Shown here: piece by piece, positions 52,314 through 61,928 of the stretch
Position numbering within the stretch: the first letter of the stretch is position 1
Layout of the letters: the number at the start of each line of letters is the position of its first letter
Assembly (NCBI GenBank): GCA_024398125.1
Contig: JAKSJO010000001.1
Coordinates: 146,118 to 210,117 of the forward strand
DNA from: Bacteroidales bacterium
GTDB taxonomy: Bacteria; Bacteroidota; Bacteroidia; Bacteroidales; UBA932
Length of the DNA stretch: 64,000 bases
Direction of reading: 5' to 3'
The notes under the pieces: model-generated
Databases searched by the model: none
Told to the model about the DNA's origin: nothing
The model's input: the letters and a program-made list of their open reading frames with translations, nothing else
Position numbers and translations under genes: made by a program

Positions 52314-54565
52314 TGATGGCACGAGTAAGAGAATACATCATATCGACGGTTCTGATCCTTTTGTCTGCATCATTTTCGTACGCACAGGAATCCAAGGATA
52401 CGGAAAAGGAGGGTGACGGAAACAACAGCGCCATGTTCCTTAATGCATCATCGGACAGCAAGCCGCGTCAGATATCTCTTGGTCTGCCGACAAAGTCAGG
52501 CGGTTCCGTCCAGATATTCGAAGACGGCCTTCCTGTCTCGTACTACACCTATCAGCTGCAGCCTCACAAGTCATGGCATGCCGGCGTCAGCGCAAGCTCG
52601 ACCGGTACCATGTCTCCATCGGAGTCAGCCCTGCGTTACGGTGAAATCAACTATTTCGCCGAGAGTACCAGCAGATATGGCAGCGACAGTTTCCGTGGAA
52701 GCCTGAGCTATACCCTTGGAAGCTACGGCCAGAACAAGATAGACCTGAATGTTTCCGGACCGATCGCTGCCGGATGGCAGTATTCGCTCAGCACCTATCA
52801 GAACATAGATCCGGGCTCCAACCACATGATCAACCCGAAGATCAAGGACAGACATCAGTTCTACAAGGGAGCGATCTCAAAGGAATTCGGCGATGGCAGC
52901 GGCCGCATGGCATTGCTCTATCAGTATGTCCATTATGCTACATTGAATGAGTCTAATGGACCGTTCATCTTTGTGGGAGACGGCAGCGTCAAGCCATACG
53001 ATGGATTCAAGCTCGGTACTGACTCCTACTGGCCTTCCGAGACAAGGCTTGAGTATCTTGACTTCATGACAGGGGAGCACGTTGTGACCACTTTCAGGGA
53101 TGGCTGCAAGGATGAGGCGAATACTCTGTCATTCATCCTTGACAAGATGCTTGGCGATGGCGTGCATCTCGATGTGAGAAGCCGCCTCAAGTGGGGTACG
53201 TCATTCCGCTCAAACGGTTCTCTCGGCGGAATCGAGAAGGCTGTGGAAGGAACAGGATACAGCCTGCTGGATGGGACACCTTACGTCGGCATGGTCCAGA
53301 AGCGAAGCATTCTCCATTTCGATGCCTTCGAAGAGTCGTGGATGAACAATGCAGAGCTGTCGGGACGCGGCGGGAACCATGCGTGGCGTGCCGGAGCAGA
53401 CCTCTGGCTCAATCATGGTGGAACCATAACCTCATCAGTGATTGCCGCTCACGAGGTGAAGAAGGATCCAAGGCAGCTCCTGTTCAAGGGCGAGAGATTC
53501 TTCAATACCAATACATCAGCCGAATACTATGACGGCAATGAGACCAAGGCTGCATTGTATGTGAAAGATTCATGGCAGGCTTCTCGAAGACTTTCGCTGG
53601 ATGCATTCATCAGAGCGGAATACCATTCTATCGGAGGAGAGGCTGCAAACAATATCGGTGACGATACAAGCAATACACGCTATGCCGGCTTCACCCTTAA
53701 GCAGGGAAAGATTACCGAATTCGCCGAGAATTTCCTTAACGGAGCGTTCGGTAGTGAGCTTACATACAATCTAGGATATGGCTGGAGTCTCCAGGCTGAC
53801 GGAACTTTCACAAGAATCCACAGCAACATTTTCAATTATGGAGGTTTCCATTATCCTGACTGCAAGCCTACCGATACATATCTGCTGCGTGCCGGCCTGG
53901 CATACGCTAACTCATGGCTCAATCTTCTCTCTCAGGTGAATTATATCAGCCAGACAAACAACAACAGCAGAGCAGTGTTCCACCATATTCTGGTAAGACC
54001 TGTAGGCGACAAGCCGGCAGGCTATGCCGAGTCTCTGGCTCTGCCTATGATATATGATATATGTTCGCTGGGCTGGGTGACCGATGCCACAATCAATACG
54101 GAATCCGGCTTCAGCCTGCATATGCAGCTTGCCCTTAGAGATCCACGCTACAAGGATTTTACCTTCACACCAGTCTTCTCGGACGGCGTGGCTGATACAT
54201 ATGATTTCTCCGGGAATGTCCCTGCAAACGTCCAGAAGGTAGAGCTCTCATTTGATCCGTCTTATACGACCGGTCCTTGGAGGCTCTGGCTGAGTGGCCG
54301 CTATCTGAGCAAGTCATATATAAACAAGACCAACTCTCTTTACTTCAAGGGACGTGTCGAGACCTTCGGTGGTGCGGACTATAAGATCAATGACAAGGCC
54401 CGTCTGAGCCTCAATGTAATCAACATACTTAACCAGAAGGGAGCGAGCGGATCTATCGGTTCAGCAGACCTGGTATCTGATACCTCAGCGTTCACGAATT
54501 ACCTCATGGCCGGCGCATATATCCGTCCGTTTACCGTCGAGTTGGGAGTCAAGGTCGATATCTAG
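52313..54565 (+). CDS. TonB-dependent-receptor-like outer-membrane barrel with a short plug
   Basis: The 750-residue protein has a signal peptide (STVLILLSASFSYAQ). The N-terminal plug looks shortened (about 30-140), with no CarboxypepD domain. Many amphipathic strands then follow to the end, which is FTVELGVKVDI. The plug function may be provided by the coupled 417-residue partner. Substrate is unknown. No SusD is adjacent. Confidence 0.78.
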   Translation: MMARVREYIISTVLILLSASFSYAQESKDTEKEGDGNNSAMFLNASSDSKPRQISLGLPTKSGGSVQIFEDGLPVSYYTYQLQPHKSWHAGVSASSTGTMSPSESALRYGEINYFAESTSRYGSDSFRGSLSYTLGSYGQNKIDLNVSGPIAAGWQYSLSTYQNIDPGSNHMINPKIKDRHQFYKGAISKEFGDGSGRMALLYQYVHYATLNESNGPFIFVGDGSVKPYDGFKLGTDSYWPSETRLEYLDFMTGEHVVTTFRDGCKDEANTLSFILDKMLGDGVHLDVRSRLKWGTSFRSNGSLGGIEKAVEGTGYSLLDGTPYVGMVQKRSILHFDAFEESWMNNAELSGRGGNHAWRAGADLWLNHGGTITSSVIAAHEVKKDPRQLLFKGERFFNTNTSAEYYDGNETKAALYVKDSWQASRRLSLDAFIRAEYHSIGGEAANNIGDDTSNTRYAGFTLKQGKITEFAENFLNGAFGSELTYNLGYGWSLQADGTFTRIHSNIFNYGGFHYPDCKPTDTYLLRAGLAYANSWLNLLSQVNYISQTNNNSRAVFHHILVRPVGDKPAGYAESLALPMIYDICSLGWVTDATINTESGFSLHMQLALRDPRYKDFTFTPVFSDGVADTYDFSGNVPANVQKVELSFDPSYTTGPWRLWLSGRYLSKSYINKTNSLYFKGRVETFGGADYKINDKARLSLNVINILNQKGASGSIGSADLVSDTSAFTNYLMAGAYIRPFTVELGVKVDI

Positions 54566-54568
54566 GGC

Positions 54569-54599
54569 GTTCGTCTAAGAAAACCGGCAGTTCGTCTAA
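54569..54599 (+). promoter_or_regulatory. LytTR-type direct repeats before the outer-membrane barrel gene
   Basis: GTTCGTCTAA occurs at 54569-54578 and 54590-54599, exactly 21 bases apart. This is the usual spacing of paired LytTR-domain sites. The gene starts 75 bases downstream, and a LytS/LytTR pair follows that gene. Confidence 0.6.
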
Positions 54600-54674
54600 A
54601 CGGGCCGAAAACGCGATTTTTTGGCTGAGTTTTCGCAATTGGTATAGTCAGGAAAACAAAAAAACGACTATATC

Positions 54675-57149
54675 ATGAAAAGAATCGCAACATTCGCAAT
54701 CGCGGCACTCGCATTCCTCACTTCTTTTGCTCAGACACGTGTAAAGGGTCTCGTACTCGACTCTGCTACCAATGAACCTGAGATTTATTCAGTAATCCGT
54801 TTCTACAGTTCGGCAGACATGAACACCCCTGTGGTTTACACAACCACCGACGAGAACGGAGCGTTCAATATGAACATCAAGGATAACGGAAACTATGTGA
54901 TGGTTTTCGAGAACCTTGGCCGCAAGACAGTCAACATGCCTTTCACCGTGGCAGGCGAGAACGAACTCGATCTTGGCAGCATCCAGGTAGAGGATGACGC
55001 CGAACTTCTCGAGGCCGGAAAGGTGGTAGCGCTCCAGAACCTTGTCAAGATGGACGTCGACAAGATCTCCTACAAGGTTGAGGAGGACATCGACTCGAAG
55101 TCAAGCACTCTCCTGGACATGCTCCGCAAGGTTCCTATGGTGACTGTGGACGGCTCCGACAACATTACAGTGAACGGCAGCAGCAACTTCCAGGTCCTCG
55201 TGGACGGCAAGCCTAACGTTATGATGAGCAGCAACCCTTCACAGGTGTTCAAGTCAATGCCTGCCAGCTTCGCAAAGAGCATCGAGGTAGTGACAAACCC
55301 AGGAGTTAAGTATGACGCAGAAGGTGTCGGCGGCGTGCTCAACATCACTACCAACAAGGCTGTGACAGGCGGCCAGTCTGCTTCCTTGGACGGATACAAT
55401 GCAAGCGTTGGTGTGAATGTCAACAACAGGGGCTATACCGGCCGTGCGTTTGTAAGCGGTCAGAACGGCAAGCTCTCATACAGTGCGAACCTCAATTACA
55501 TGGAAAACACCATCGACGGCAATGAAAGCTGGTCAATGCGTCAGCAGCTCGATGCCGCTGGAAACGTCATCTCGACCATGGAAAGCACTTCTTCAAGCCA
55601 GATGAAGTCCCCTTCGAAGATGGGATCGATCAGCCTCGGATATGAAATCGATGAGCTCAGACTTGTTTCTGCTTCAGTAGGTCTCACACAGTTCGCATCC
55701 AACAACACCAGCCTGAACCAGACCACCATCAATACCCTTGGCAACAGCTTTACATACGGCAGCCAGACCGAAAGCATCTGGGATTCCAACAGCATCACCG
55801 GAAGCCTTGACTACCAGAGAAGCTTCAAGAACAATCCAGACCAGATCCTTACTCTTTCTTATCAGTTCAACTCAAGTCCTTCAGTGACTGACTCGAAGAG
55901 CATCTTCGACGCAGGCGACTCATTCCTTGACTTCACAGACAGATATACCGACGGTTCAACCAATACCCTCCAGAACACTCTCCAGCTCGATTATGCGACC
56001 AGACTCAGCCAGGCTCTTACAATGAACACAGGAGTCAAGTACATCAACAGACTCAATAAGTCAGACCAGACTCTCTATCTTGACAATGGCGGTTCATGGG
56101 CAGCAGACGAAAACGGCAGCATGATCTACAGACACAACAACAATATCGTGGCAGCATACGGCGAAGTATCGTTCGCGAAGAACAACCTCAGCGGAAAGGC
56201 CGGCGTCAGATATGAGCACACTCTCCTCGGTGTCGAGTACAAGCTCGGAAACGGAAGCGACTTCAGCCTTGACTATGGCAACCTTGTACCGGCAGCAAGC
56301 CTCCAGTACAACATCGGCATGAACCAGAACATCGGTCTTACCTACAACATGCGTATCAGCCGTCCTGGTATCACCTACCTCAATCCTTACGTAGATGTAT
56401 CGGATCCTACCGCAAAGAAGTATGGTAATTCTAACCTCGAGCCTGAGCGTGCACACAACATCAGCCTGGTCTACAACTACATGTCCCAGAAGTTCATCGT
56501 AAACTCCACTCTTCGCTATACCTACAGCGGCAACTCAATCAGCGGCTACAGCTTCTATGATGCTGACGGTCTTCTTAACACCACCTACGGCAACAACACT
56601 GTTAAGCAGAATGCAGGTCTCAGCACCATGCTCATGTGGAATGCAAGCAGCTCGACCAGACTCGTCCTCAATGGTGGCCTCAACTACATGGATATGGGCA
56701 GCAGCAGTCTCGGTCTCAGCAATGACGGATGGTCAGGCAACGTGATGCTCAACCTCCAGCAGACTCTTCCATACGACATAAGATTCAGCGGAAACCTCAT
56801 CTGGAGCTCAGCCAACAAGACCCTCGACGGAAGCTCAAGCGGCATGACCATGCTCATGGCAGGTCTCACCAAGACCTTCCTCGATGACAAGCTCAGCGTA
56901 GGTGTCAACTATATGGGCCCAGCTACTCTCTCGACAACAATGGAGATGGAAAGCCACAGTGCAGGCAAGGACTACATCAATGATTCAGTGAACAAGATCA
57001 ACATGGGTTCAGTTGTACTCAATGTAAGCTACAGCTTCGGCAACAACTCAAGGGCAAATGTAAAGAAGACCCGCAAGACCATCGCAAACGAAGATGTAAT
57101 GGATATGAGCAGCGAAGGCCAGCAGATGAACTCGATGATGGGTATGTAG
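54675..57149 (+). CDS. Outer-membrane beta-barrel protein with CarboxypepD-like N terminus
   Basis: The 824-residue protein has a signal peptide (RIATFAIAALAFLTSFAQ). A CarboxypepD-like domain (about 20-100) precedes a plug with LRKVPMVTVDGSDNITVNG and VLVDGKPNVMMSSNPSQVFKSMPA. A barrel of the OMP_b-brl_3 type follows. The C-terminal KKTRKTIANEDVMDMSS tail is met in related proteins. It belongs to the TonB-receptor-like group without a SusD partner. It lies 57 bases before the LytS/LytTR pair and may be their target. Confidence 0.85.
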   Translation: MKRIATFAIAALAFLTSFAQTRVKGLVLDSATNEPEIYSVIRFYSSADMNTPVVYTTTDENGAFNMNIKDNGNYVMVFENLGRKTVNMPFTVAGENELDLGSIQVEDDAELLEAGKVVALQNLVKMDVDKISYKVEEDIDSKSSTLLDMLRKVPMVTVDGSDNITVNGSSNFQVLVDGKPNVMMSSNPSQVFKSMPASFAKSIEVVTNPGVKYDAEGVGGVLNITTNKAVTGGQSASLDGYNASVGVNVNNRGYTGRAFVSGQNGKLSYSANLNYMENTIDGNESWSMRQQLDAAGNVISTMESTSSSQMKSPSKMGSISLGYEIDELRLVSASVGLTQFASNNTSLNQTTINTLGNSFTYGSQTESIWDSNSITGSLDYQRSFKNNPDQILTLSYQFNSSPSVTDSKSIFDAGDSFLDFTDRYTDGSTNTLQNTLQLDYATRLSQALTMNTGVKYINRLNKSDQTLYLDNGGSWAADENGSMIYRHNNNIVAAYGEVSFAKNNLSGKAGVRYEHTLLGVEYKLGNGSDFSLDYGNLVPAASLQYNIGMNQNIGLTYNMRISRPGITYLNPYVDVSDPTAKKYGNSNLEPERAHNISLVYNYMSQKFIVNSTLRYTYSGNSISGYSFYDADGLLNTTYGNNTVKQNAGLSTMLMWNASSSTRLVLNGGLNYMDMGSSSLGLSNDGWSGNVMLNLQQTLPYDIRFSGNLIWSSANKTLDGSSSGMTMLMAGLTKTFLDDKLSVGVNYMGPATLSTTMEMESHSAGKDYINDSVNKINMGSVVLNVSYSFGNNSRANVKKTRKTIANEDVMDMSSEGQQMNSMMGM

Positions 57150-57171
57150 CTTTCAGATTGTAAGCAAAGTA

Positions 57172-57202
57172 TTTGAATTGAACATATAATTGGATAACTT
57201 TG
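57172..57202 (+). promoter_or_regulatory. Complete Bacteroidota promoter before lytS-like gene
   Basis: -33 TTTG (57172-57175), 19 bases, -7 TAACTTTG (57195-57202). ATG 57207 follows after four bases, so the transcript is probably leaderless. Confidence 0.7.
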
Positions 57203-57206
57203 TTAC

Positions 57207-58250
57207 ATGCGTGTTAACAGAATTCCACTTTTGACCTTAAGCATCCAGGTAGTAGCCTGGATGCTTATAGTCATGACTGTACCGGTATATGTTTACCTGA
57301 TGAGCAACGATATGTCGGCGGCCCTCAATTCCATTTCGATGGGTCTTAGAGGCATCACTCCATGGTTCCTGATTTTTTACATCAACTATCTGCTTCTCAT
57401 CCCGAAGGGCCTTTTCGAGGACAGAAAGTGGTTGTTCTATGTGGGAAACCTGATCCTGCTTGCCGTCCATCTGTATCTGAACATAACCCATATGCACCAT
57501 GGCCGCCCTCCGGGACCGCATATGCCGTTCAACCCGAACCTCATTCTGGGTATGTCCTGTACCTTCGTGGCGACATTGCAGCTGCTGATAACCCTTCTGG
57601 CATTGGGTTTCAGGTTCATGATACGCTACTACAGGCTCAAGGAAAAGTCCGCACACCAGAAGCAGGAGGCTACGGAAGCCGAGCTTCAGTGGCTCAAGAG
57701 CCAGCTCAATCCTCACTTCCTGTTCAATACGCTCAACAACATCTCTTCATTGACCCAGATTGACGCTGACAAGGCGCAGGACAGCATAGGTCAGCTCAGT
57801 GAGCTTCTTCGTTACGCCATGTATGAGACCGCCGACGAGTCTGTGCCGCTTGCCCGTGAAATCCAGTTCATGAAGAATTATATTGATCTGATGGCTCTCA
57901 GGTGCAATGACTCGACCGCAATCAATGTCGATTTCGACATGGATCCGAAGTCTGTGATGATTGCACCGCTGCTGTTCATCTGTCCGATCGAGAATGCATT
58001 CAAGCACGGCGTCAATGCCCGTATGGCATCTTTCGTGGATGTTTCGCTCCGCATTGACGGGAACGATCTGGTGTTTGTCTGCCGCAATTCGATGAATGAG
58101 CATGCGGAGGAGGACCGCGCAGGCCACGGAATCGGTCTGGCCAACCTCCAGAAGCGTCTTGACCTAATTTATCCTGGAAGATATTCTTATGTCACCTCGA
58201 CGGAATGCAATGTATACACATGTGAAATCAAAATCAAGGGAATATGCTGA
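57207..58250 (+). CDS. LytS-type sensor histidine kinase
   Basis: The 347-residue membrane sensor has four hydrophobic segments in the first 150 residues. A His_kinase domain follows, with the phosphorylation motif LNPHFLFNTLNNIS and an ATPase end (FICPIENAFKHGVNA, GHGIGLANLQKRLDLIY). It phosphorylates a response regulator, here most likely the one encoded right after it, with which it overlaps by seven bases. Signal unknown. The start is supported by the promoter just upstream. Confidence 0.92.
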   Translation: MRVNRIPLLTLSIQVVAWMLIVMTVPVYVYLMSNDMSAALNSISMGLRGITPWFLIFYINYLLLIPKGLFEDRKWLFYVGNLILLAVHLYLNITHMHHGRPPGPHMPFNPNLILGMSCTFVATLQLLITLLALGFRFMIRYYRLKEKSAHQKQEATEAELQWLKSQLNPHFLFNTLNNISSLTQIDADKAQDSIGQLSELLRYAMYETADESVPLAREIQFMKNYIDLMALRCNDSTAINVDFDMDPKSVMIAPLLFICPIENAFKHGVNARMASFVDVSLRIDGNDLVFVCRNSMNEHAEEDRAGHGIGLANLQKRLDLIYPGRYSYVTSTECNVYTCEIKIKGIC

Positions 58251-58963
58251 GATGTGCAGTAGTAGATGATGAGCCTCTGGCTGTAAAGATGATCGAGAAC
58301 TTCATCTCGAAGACTGAGTTTCTTGAGCATGCCGGTTCATGGAATGACCCTGTGGAAGCTTTGTCCAGAATAGCTGAAATCAAACCTGACCTGGTATTCC
58401 TGGATATCCAGATGCCCGATCTGGACGGTCTCCAACTGGCTTCAATGCTGCCTGATGAAACCAAGGTGATTTTCACGACCGCTTTCAAGGAGTACGCATT
58501 CGACAGCTACGGAGTGGCTGCCCTTGATTTCCTTCTCAAGCCGGTGAGATACCAGAGATTCCTTGAATCTGCGACCAAGGCGAAGGAATGGTTCGAGATG
58601 AGGAATGCCTCTGTTTCCCGTTCCGTCGTGGATGACGGCAGTATTTTCGTCAAGTCTGACGGCAGTCTGGTCAAGGTCGTGAAGAAGGACATCCTTTTCA
58701 TCGAAGGCATGAAAGATTATGTTGTGTTCCATGTCGATCCAGGCCGTCAGGTTGTGACTCATCTTACAATGAAGGCTGCGGAAGAGATGCTGGCCGGCAG
58801 CGACTTCCAGCGTGTCCATCGTTCCTATATCGTCAATCTCTCAAAGATCGATTCGGTCACCTCTGCAGGCGACCTCGTAATAGGGGACAGGTCGATCCAC
58901 GTCTCGGATGCCTACCAGGAAATCCTCAATGACTTCCTGACCTCCCGCCTCCTCGTCAAGTGA
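58244..58963 (+). CDS. LytTR-type response regulator
   Basis: The 239-residue protein has a receiver domain (about 1-120), with DDE at the start, phospho-acceptor D54 in LVFLDIQMPDLDG and the conserved Lys in LLKPVRYQRF. A LytTR DNA-binding domain follows (about 140-235), with MKAAEEML, FQRVHRSYIVNLSKIDSV and DRSIHVSDAYQE. LytTR proteins bind paired sites about 21 bases apart. Such a pair is seen at 54569-54599. It forms one operon with the sensor kinase. Confidence 0.92.
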   Translation: MLRCAVVDDEPLAVKMIENFISKTEFLEHAGSWNDPVEALSRIAEIKPDLVFLDIQMPDLDGLQLASMLPDETKVIFTTAFKEYAFDSYGVAALDFLLKPVRYQRFLESATKAKEWFEMRNASVSRSVVDDGSIFVKSDGSLVKVVKKDILFIEGMKDYVVFHVDPGRQVVTHLTMKAAEEMLAGSDFQRVHRSYIVNLSKIDSVTSAGDLVIGDRSIHVSDAYQEILNDFLTSRLLVK

Positions 58964-58982
58964 TAGTTCTTTCAGTGGTTTC

Positions 58983-59111
58983 GTTCGGCTTGTGACAGCT
59001 CTTTCCCTTCGCCGTCTCACTGCCGTTCGACCCCACCATTCGCTTCGCTCATGGTCCGTCCCTCTAGTGCCGAGGGTGGCATTGGCTCCGGGAAAGACTG
59101 TCACAACCCGA
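58983..59111. repeat. Hairpin-armed element, copy 3 (divergent core)
   Basis: Arms 58983-59006 and 59089-59111 pair over 23 bases with one mismatch and one bulge. The core holds CCCTC/GAGGG and an ACCAT/ATGGT hairpin capped by GAGCGAAGCGA. The core only partly resembles copies 1 and 2, and in the opposite orientation. It sits between the convergent LytTR and GH8 genes. Confidence 0.6.
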
Positions 59112-59122
59112 ATTATCTGAAT

Positions 59123-59164
59123 GAAAAAAGTGGCCTAAAGTCAGAAACCTTGGGCCACTCCTTT
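59123..59164. terminator. Bidirectional terminator before GH8
   Basis: AGTGGCC / GGCCACT with an A-run on the left and T-run on the right. It can end transcription from both directions. Confidence 0.7.
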
Positions 59165-59185
59165 TGTTGTGTATTTCAATCGAAA

Positions 59186-60466
59186 TTACTTTGCAGGCTC
59201 GATGACGCGGTAGTTTCCGCTCAGGTGCATGAAAGCGAAGAGGCGGAGGATACCGTCATAGTATGCATCGAAGTAGCCATCCTCGTATGGCTCGTTCTTG
59301 CTGTTCCAGAGCCTGTCAACGAACTCGATGGCGATGTCGTTGTCGGCAGCGAGAGATGCTGCTGCAAGAGTAGCAACGAGGCCGACTGAGTGGCGTGTGC
59401 CATTGCCCTGATACTCACCCTGGCCGGCGCGCATAGGATTTTCGATCTCTGTTCCGTCAACGTTGTACTGGTCAGCGAAGGTGTCGATGCCCTTTGAATA
59501 GAAGAAGTTCTGGATGGTATTGGCATAGTTATTCTGCCACTCCTTGTCCGCGCATGCCCATGAGTAGTCAAGAGCAATGTTCATAGGGACTCTCCAAGAA
59601 TCGTAGCGGAATGAAGGCTTCATCACGAAACGGCCGAATCCACGGGTCATGTTTGAACCGTCATAGTTGTTGTAGTCAGAGTTGAGGCCGGTTTCAGGGT
59701 CGATTGACTTGTGGAGGTACTCACGGCTGGCCTTAGCACACTCGCGATAGAAGTCGGCACGGCCGTCATTTGCCCAGCGTGCCCAAACTTCATAGAATGC
59801 AGGGAGGTGGTATGAAGGGTCAGTATAGTTTACTCCCATTCCGTCAGGAGTGAAGGTGATAAGGTGATGCTCCTTGTTGATGAAAGGCATGATTCCAGCT
59901 TCACTTCCGTCCTTCTCCCATGAACAGTTGAGGATGTTCTGAGCCTCGGCGAGATAGTTGATGTCACCATCGTTGCCCCAGCGGTTTGACGCGAAGATGA
60001 GTGAAGTGATGAAATAAAGCTCACCGTCGGATGCGGGACCTCTACCCTTGATTGTTCCATCTGTGGCAAGGCTCCATGCGAAGTATCCCTTCATAGGCCC
60101 TTCCTGGTACTGCATGTACTTCTTGGCCCATCTCCAGATACGGTCGAAGACGTCCTTCTTGTCAAGCTGAACGGCGATCATGAGGCCGTATGACATACCC
60201 TCGGTACGAGCATCGTAGTTCTTGATATCGGATACATAACCGAGAGAATCGCCAACCTCGAAATATACCTTGTTAGGTCCCTCGAAGACCTCCTTGTAGA
60301 TCTCGTCGAGTTTTGCGTCGATCTCGGCCTGTGAGTGGCCGGTCTCTTTGAATACATTTCTGTATTTGCCGGTGTCAAGACCACCCTGGCTCCATGGCTC
60401 CTTGAGGGAAGGCTTGCATGATATTGCCAATGCGGCAATCGAAAGAAGAATAAGAATCTTTTTCAT
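59186..60466 (-). CDS. GH8 exo-oligoxylanase-like lipoprotein
   Basis: The 426-residue protein starts at ATG 60466, giving a lipobox (ALAISC). GH8 landmarks are present: the acid Glu in ARTEGMSYGLMIAV and the base Asp in PASDGELYFI, with FAWSLATDG and GMGVNYTDPSYHLPAFYEVWARW. The sequence resembles reducing-end xylose-releasing exo-oligoxylanases. It would trim xylo-oligosaccharides in the periplasm or at the surface. It is one base from the GH43 gene and forms an operon with it. Confidence 0.85.
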   Translation of the reverse strand: MKKILILLSIAALAISCKPSLKEPWSQGGLDTGKYRNVFKETGHSQAEIDAKLDEIYKEVFEGPNKVYFEVGDSLGYVSDIKNYDARTEGMSYGLMIAVQLDKKDVFDRIWRWAKKYMQYQEGPMKGYFAWSLATDGTIKGRGPASDGELYFITSLIFASNRWGNDGDINYLAEAQNILNCSWEKDGSEAGIMPFINKEHHLITFTPDGMGVNYTDPSYHLPAFYEVWARWANDGRADFYRECAKASREYLHKSIDPETGLNSDYNNYDGSNMTRGFGRFVMKPSFRYDSWRVPMNIALDYSWACADKEWQNNYANTIQNFFYSKGIDTFADQYNVDGTEIENPMRAGQGEYQGNGTRHSVGLVATLAAASLAADNDIAIEFVDRLWNSKNEPYEDGYFDAYYDGILRLFAFMHLSGNYRVIEPAK

Positions 60467-60467
60467 A

Positions 60468-61928
60468 TTATCTGTCTCTGAAATTCCACTTAGAGTTGTC
60501 TGAGTTGAAGTCGTACTTGCCGAGAGCCACGGTGCTGTCACCGGTGCTTACGATAACGTACTCTCCCTCCTGGCCGGGAACGCTCTTTGCCATGATTCTG
60601 AAGGTGCCGTCAACGAGCTGCTCGATTCTCCAGAGCTGCTCGTCTGCGCCTGTGTATTCAGGAACGGCTACGAGTTCTGCGTCAGCTGTAGCTGCGAGAG
60701 CCCTGTCGGTACCCTCGATGGTGATCTTGTAATAAGGAGCGCCAAGGTAGCCACCCTTGTCAGGAACTGCAGTCACAGTCCATCTCTGGTGAGGACGGAA
60801 CATATAGTCACCTGCGCGGAGATCGATCTCGCCGGTAGGCCATCCGCTGATGACCTCCTCGAGCTTCTGGTTCTCCAGAGGCTTCACAGGCTCGTCAGCC
60901 CTGATGCCGAAGGCTCTCATGCCGGCGTTCATACGAACGAAATCAACTGCAAGCTCGAGAGAATATCCGCGTCTTTCAGACTCGATCTCGTAAGTGCCCT
61001 CCTTGAAAGGATCAGCAGCAACTGGCCAGTCGTTCTTCCAGAGAAGTGAGCTGATTCCGAGAACACTGCGTCCGCCACGCTCGAAGTCTGCCTCCCAGTG
61101 GTATGACATCTTCTCGCAACCCTCATCCTCGACATACAGTCCGAAGTGGCCAGGACCTGTAGCCCTGTTGCCGGCAGAAAGAACCATCTTGCCGCCGCCT
61201 TCCATCATGTCGCGTCCCATGTTGTCGAGGTATGGTCCGGTGACTGATCTTGAACGACCGCATACGATGTTGTAGGTAGAGTTTGCGCCGTCGCAGCATG
61301 TACCATGTGTTCCGAGAAGGTAGTACCAGCCGTTGTGGTACATGAGTGCGGTTGCCTCACAGTCGATGGCGATGTCCACAGGCTCGTTGCCAGGCATTCT
61401 GGTTCCGGTCTTAGGGTCAAGCTCTACGATGCGGATCGCTCCGAAATAGGTTCCGTATGACATCCAGAGACGTCCGGTGGTAGGGTCGAGAAGGAAAGCC
61501 TGGTCGATTGCCCAGCAGTCGTCGTCAGCTCCTGCCCATGCGACAAGGTTCTGCTCTGAATATCCGAAATCAGGAGAGTTTGGATCAAGGGTCTTGGTCC
61601 AGACGGTGATTACGTCACCCTTGGTGTATCCTCTAGTTCCAGGATAGTTTGAACTGTAGCCGACGAGATATCTGTCGCCGATCTTGATTACGTCAGGTGC
61701 AACGCCGCCGCCGGTTCTGACTGCGCCGTCTGTCCAGGTCCAGCCATCCTCTGAGATGAGGCCGCCTGATCCTGTACCGAAGGTATAATACTTTCCGTCA
61801 CATTTTACGATGGTGGATGGGTCGTGGATATATACGTTTCCGACCTGAGCCTTTGCTGTGATGCCGATGCAGCAGAGAAGAATGCTTACCGCTGCGAATA
61901 TGTTGATGTTTCTCATGGCTGCAATCAT
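60468..61928 (-). CDS. Secreted GH43 arabinosidase/xylosidase-type enzyme with C-terminal lectin-like domain
   Basis: The 486-residue protein has a signal peptide (NIFAAVSILLCCIGITAKAQ). The five-blade GH43 propeller (about 30-310) has the base Asp in HDPSTIVKCDG (D36), the modulating Asp in AIDQAFLLD and the acid Glu in DCEATALMY. The C-terminal 150 residues look like a ricin-type beta-trefoil (YYKITIEGTDRAL, EQLWRIEQLVDGTFRI), which would bind sugar. It is coupled to the upstream gene by TAATG; ATG 61916 is also possible. It likely removes arabinose or xylose side groups. Confidence 0.87.
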   Translation of the reverse strand: MIAAMRNINIFAAVSILLCCIGITAKAQVGNVYIHDPSTIVKCDGKYYTFGTGSGGLISEDGWTWTDGAVRTGGGVAPDVIKIGDRYLVGYSSNYPGTRGYTKGDVITVWTKTLDPNSPDFGYSEQNLVAWAGADDDCWAIDQAFLLDPTTGRLWMSYGTYFGAIRIVELDPKTGTRMPGNEPVDIAIDCEATALMYHNGWYYLLGTHGTCCDGANSTYNIVCGRSRSVTGPYLDNMGRDMMEGGGKMVLSAGNRATGPGHFGLYVEDEGCEKMSYHWEADFERGGRSVLGISSLLWKNDWPVAADPFKEGTYEIESERRGYSLELAVDFVRMNAGMRAFGIRADEPVKPLENQKLEEVISGWPTGEIDLRAGDYMFRPHQRWTVTAVPDKGGYLGAPYYKITIEGTDRALAATADAELVAVPEYTGADEQLWRIEQLVDGTFRIMAKSVPGQEGEYVIVSTGDSTVALGKYDFNSDNSKWNFRDR

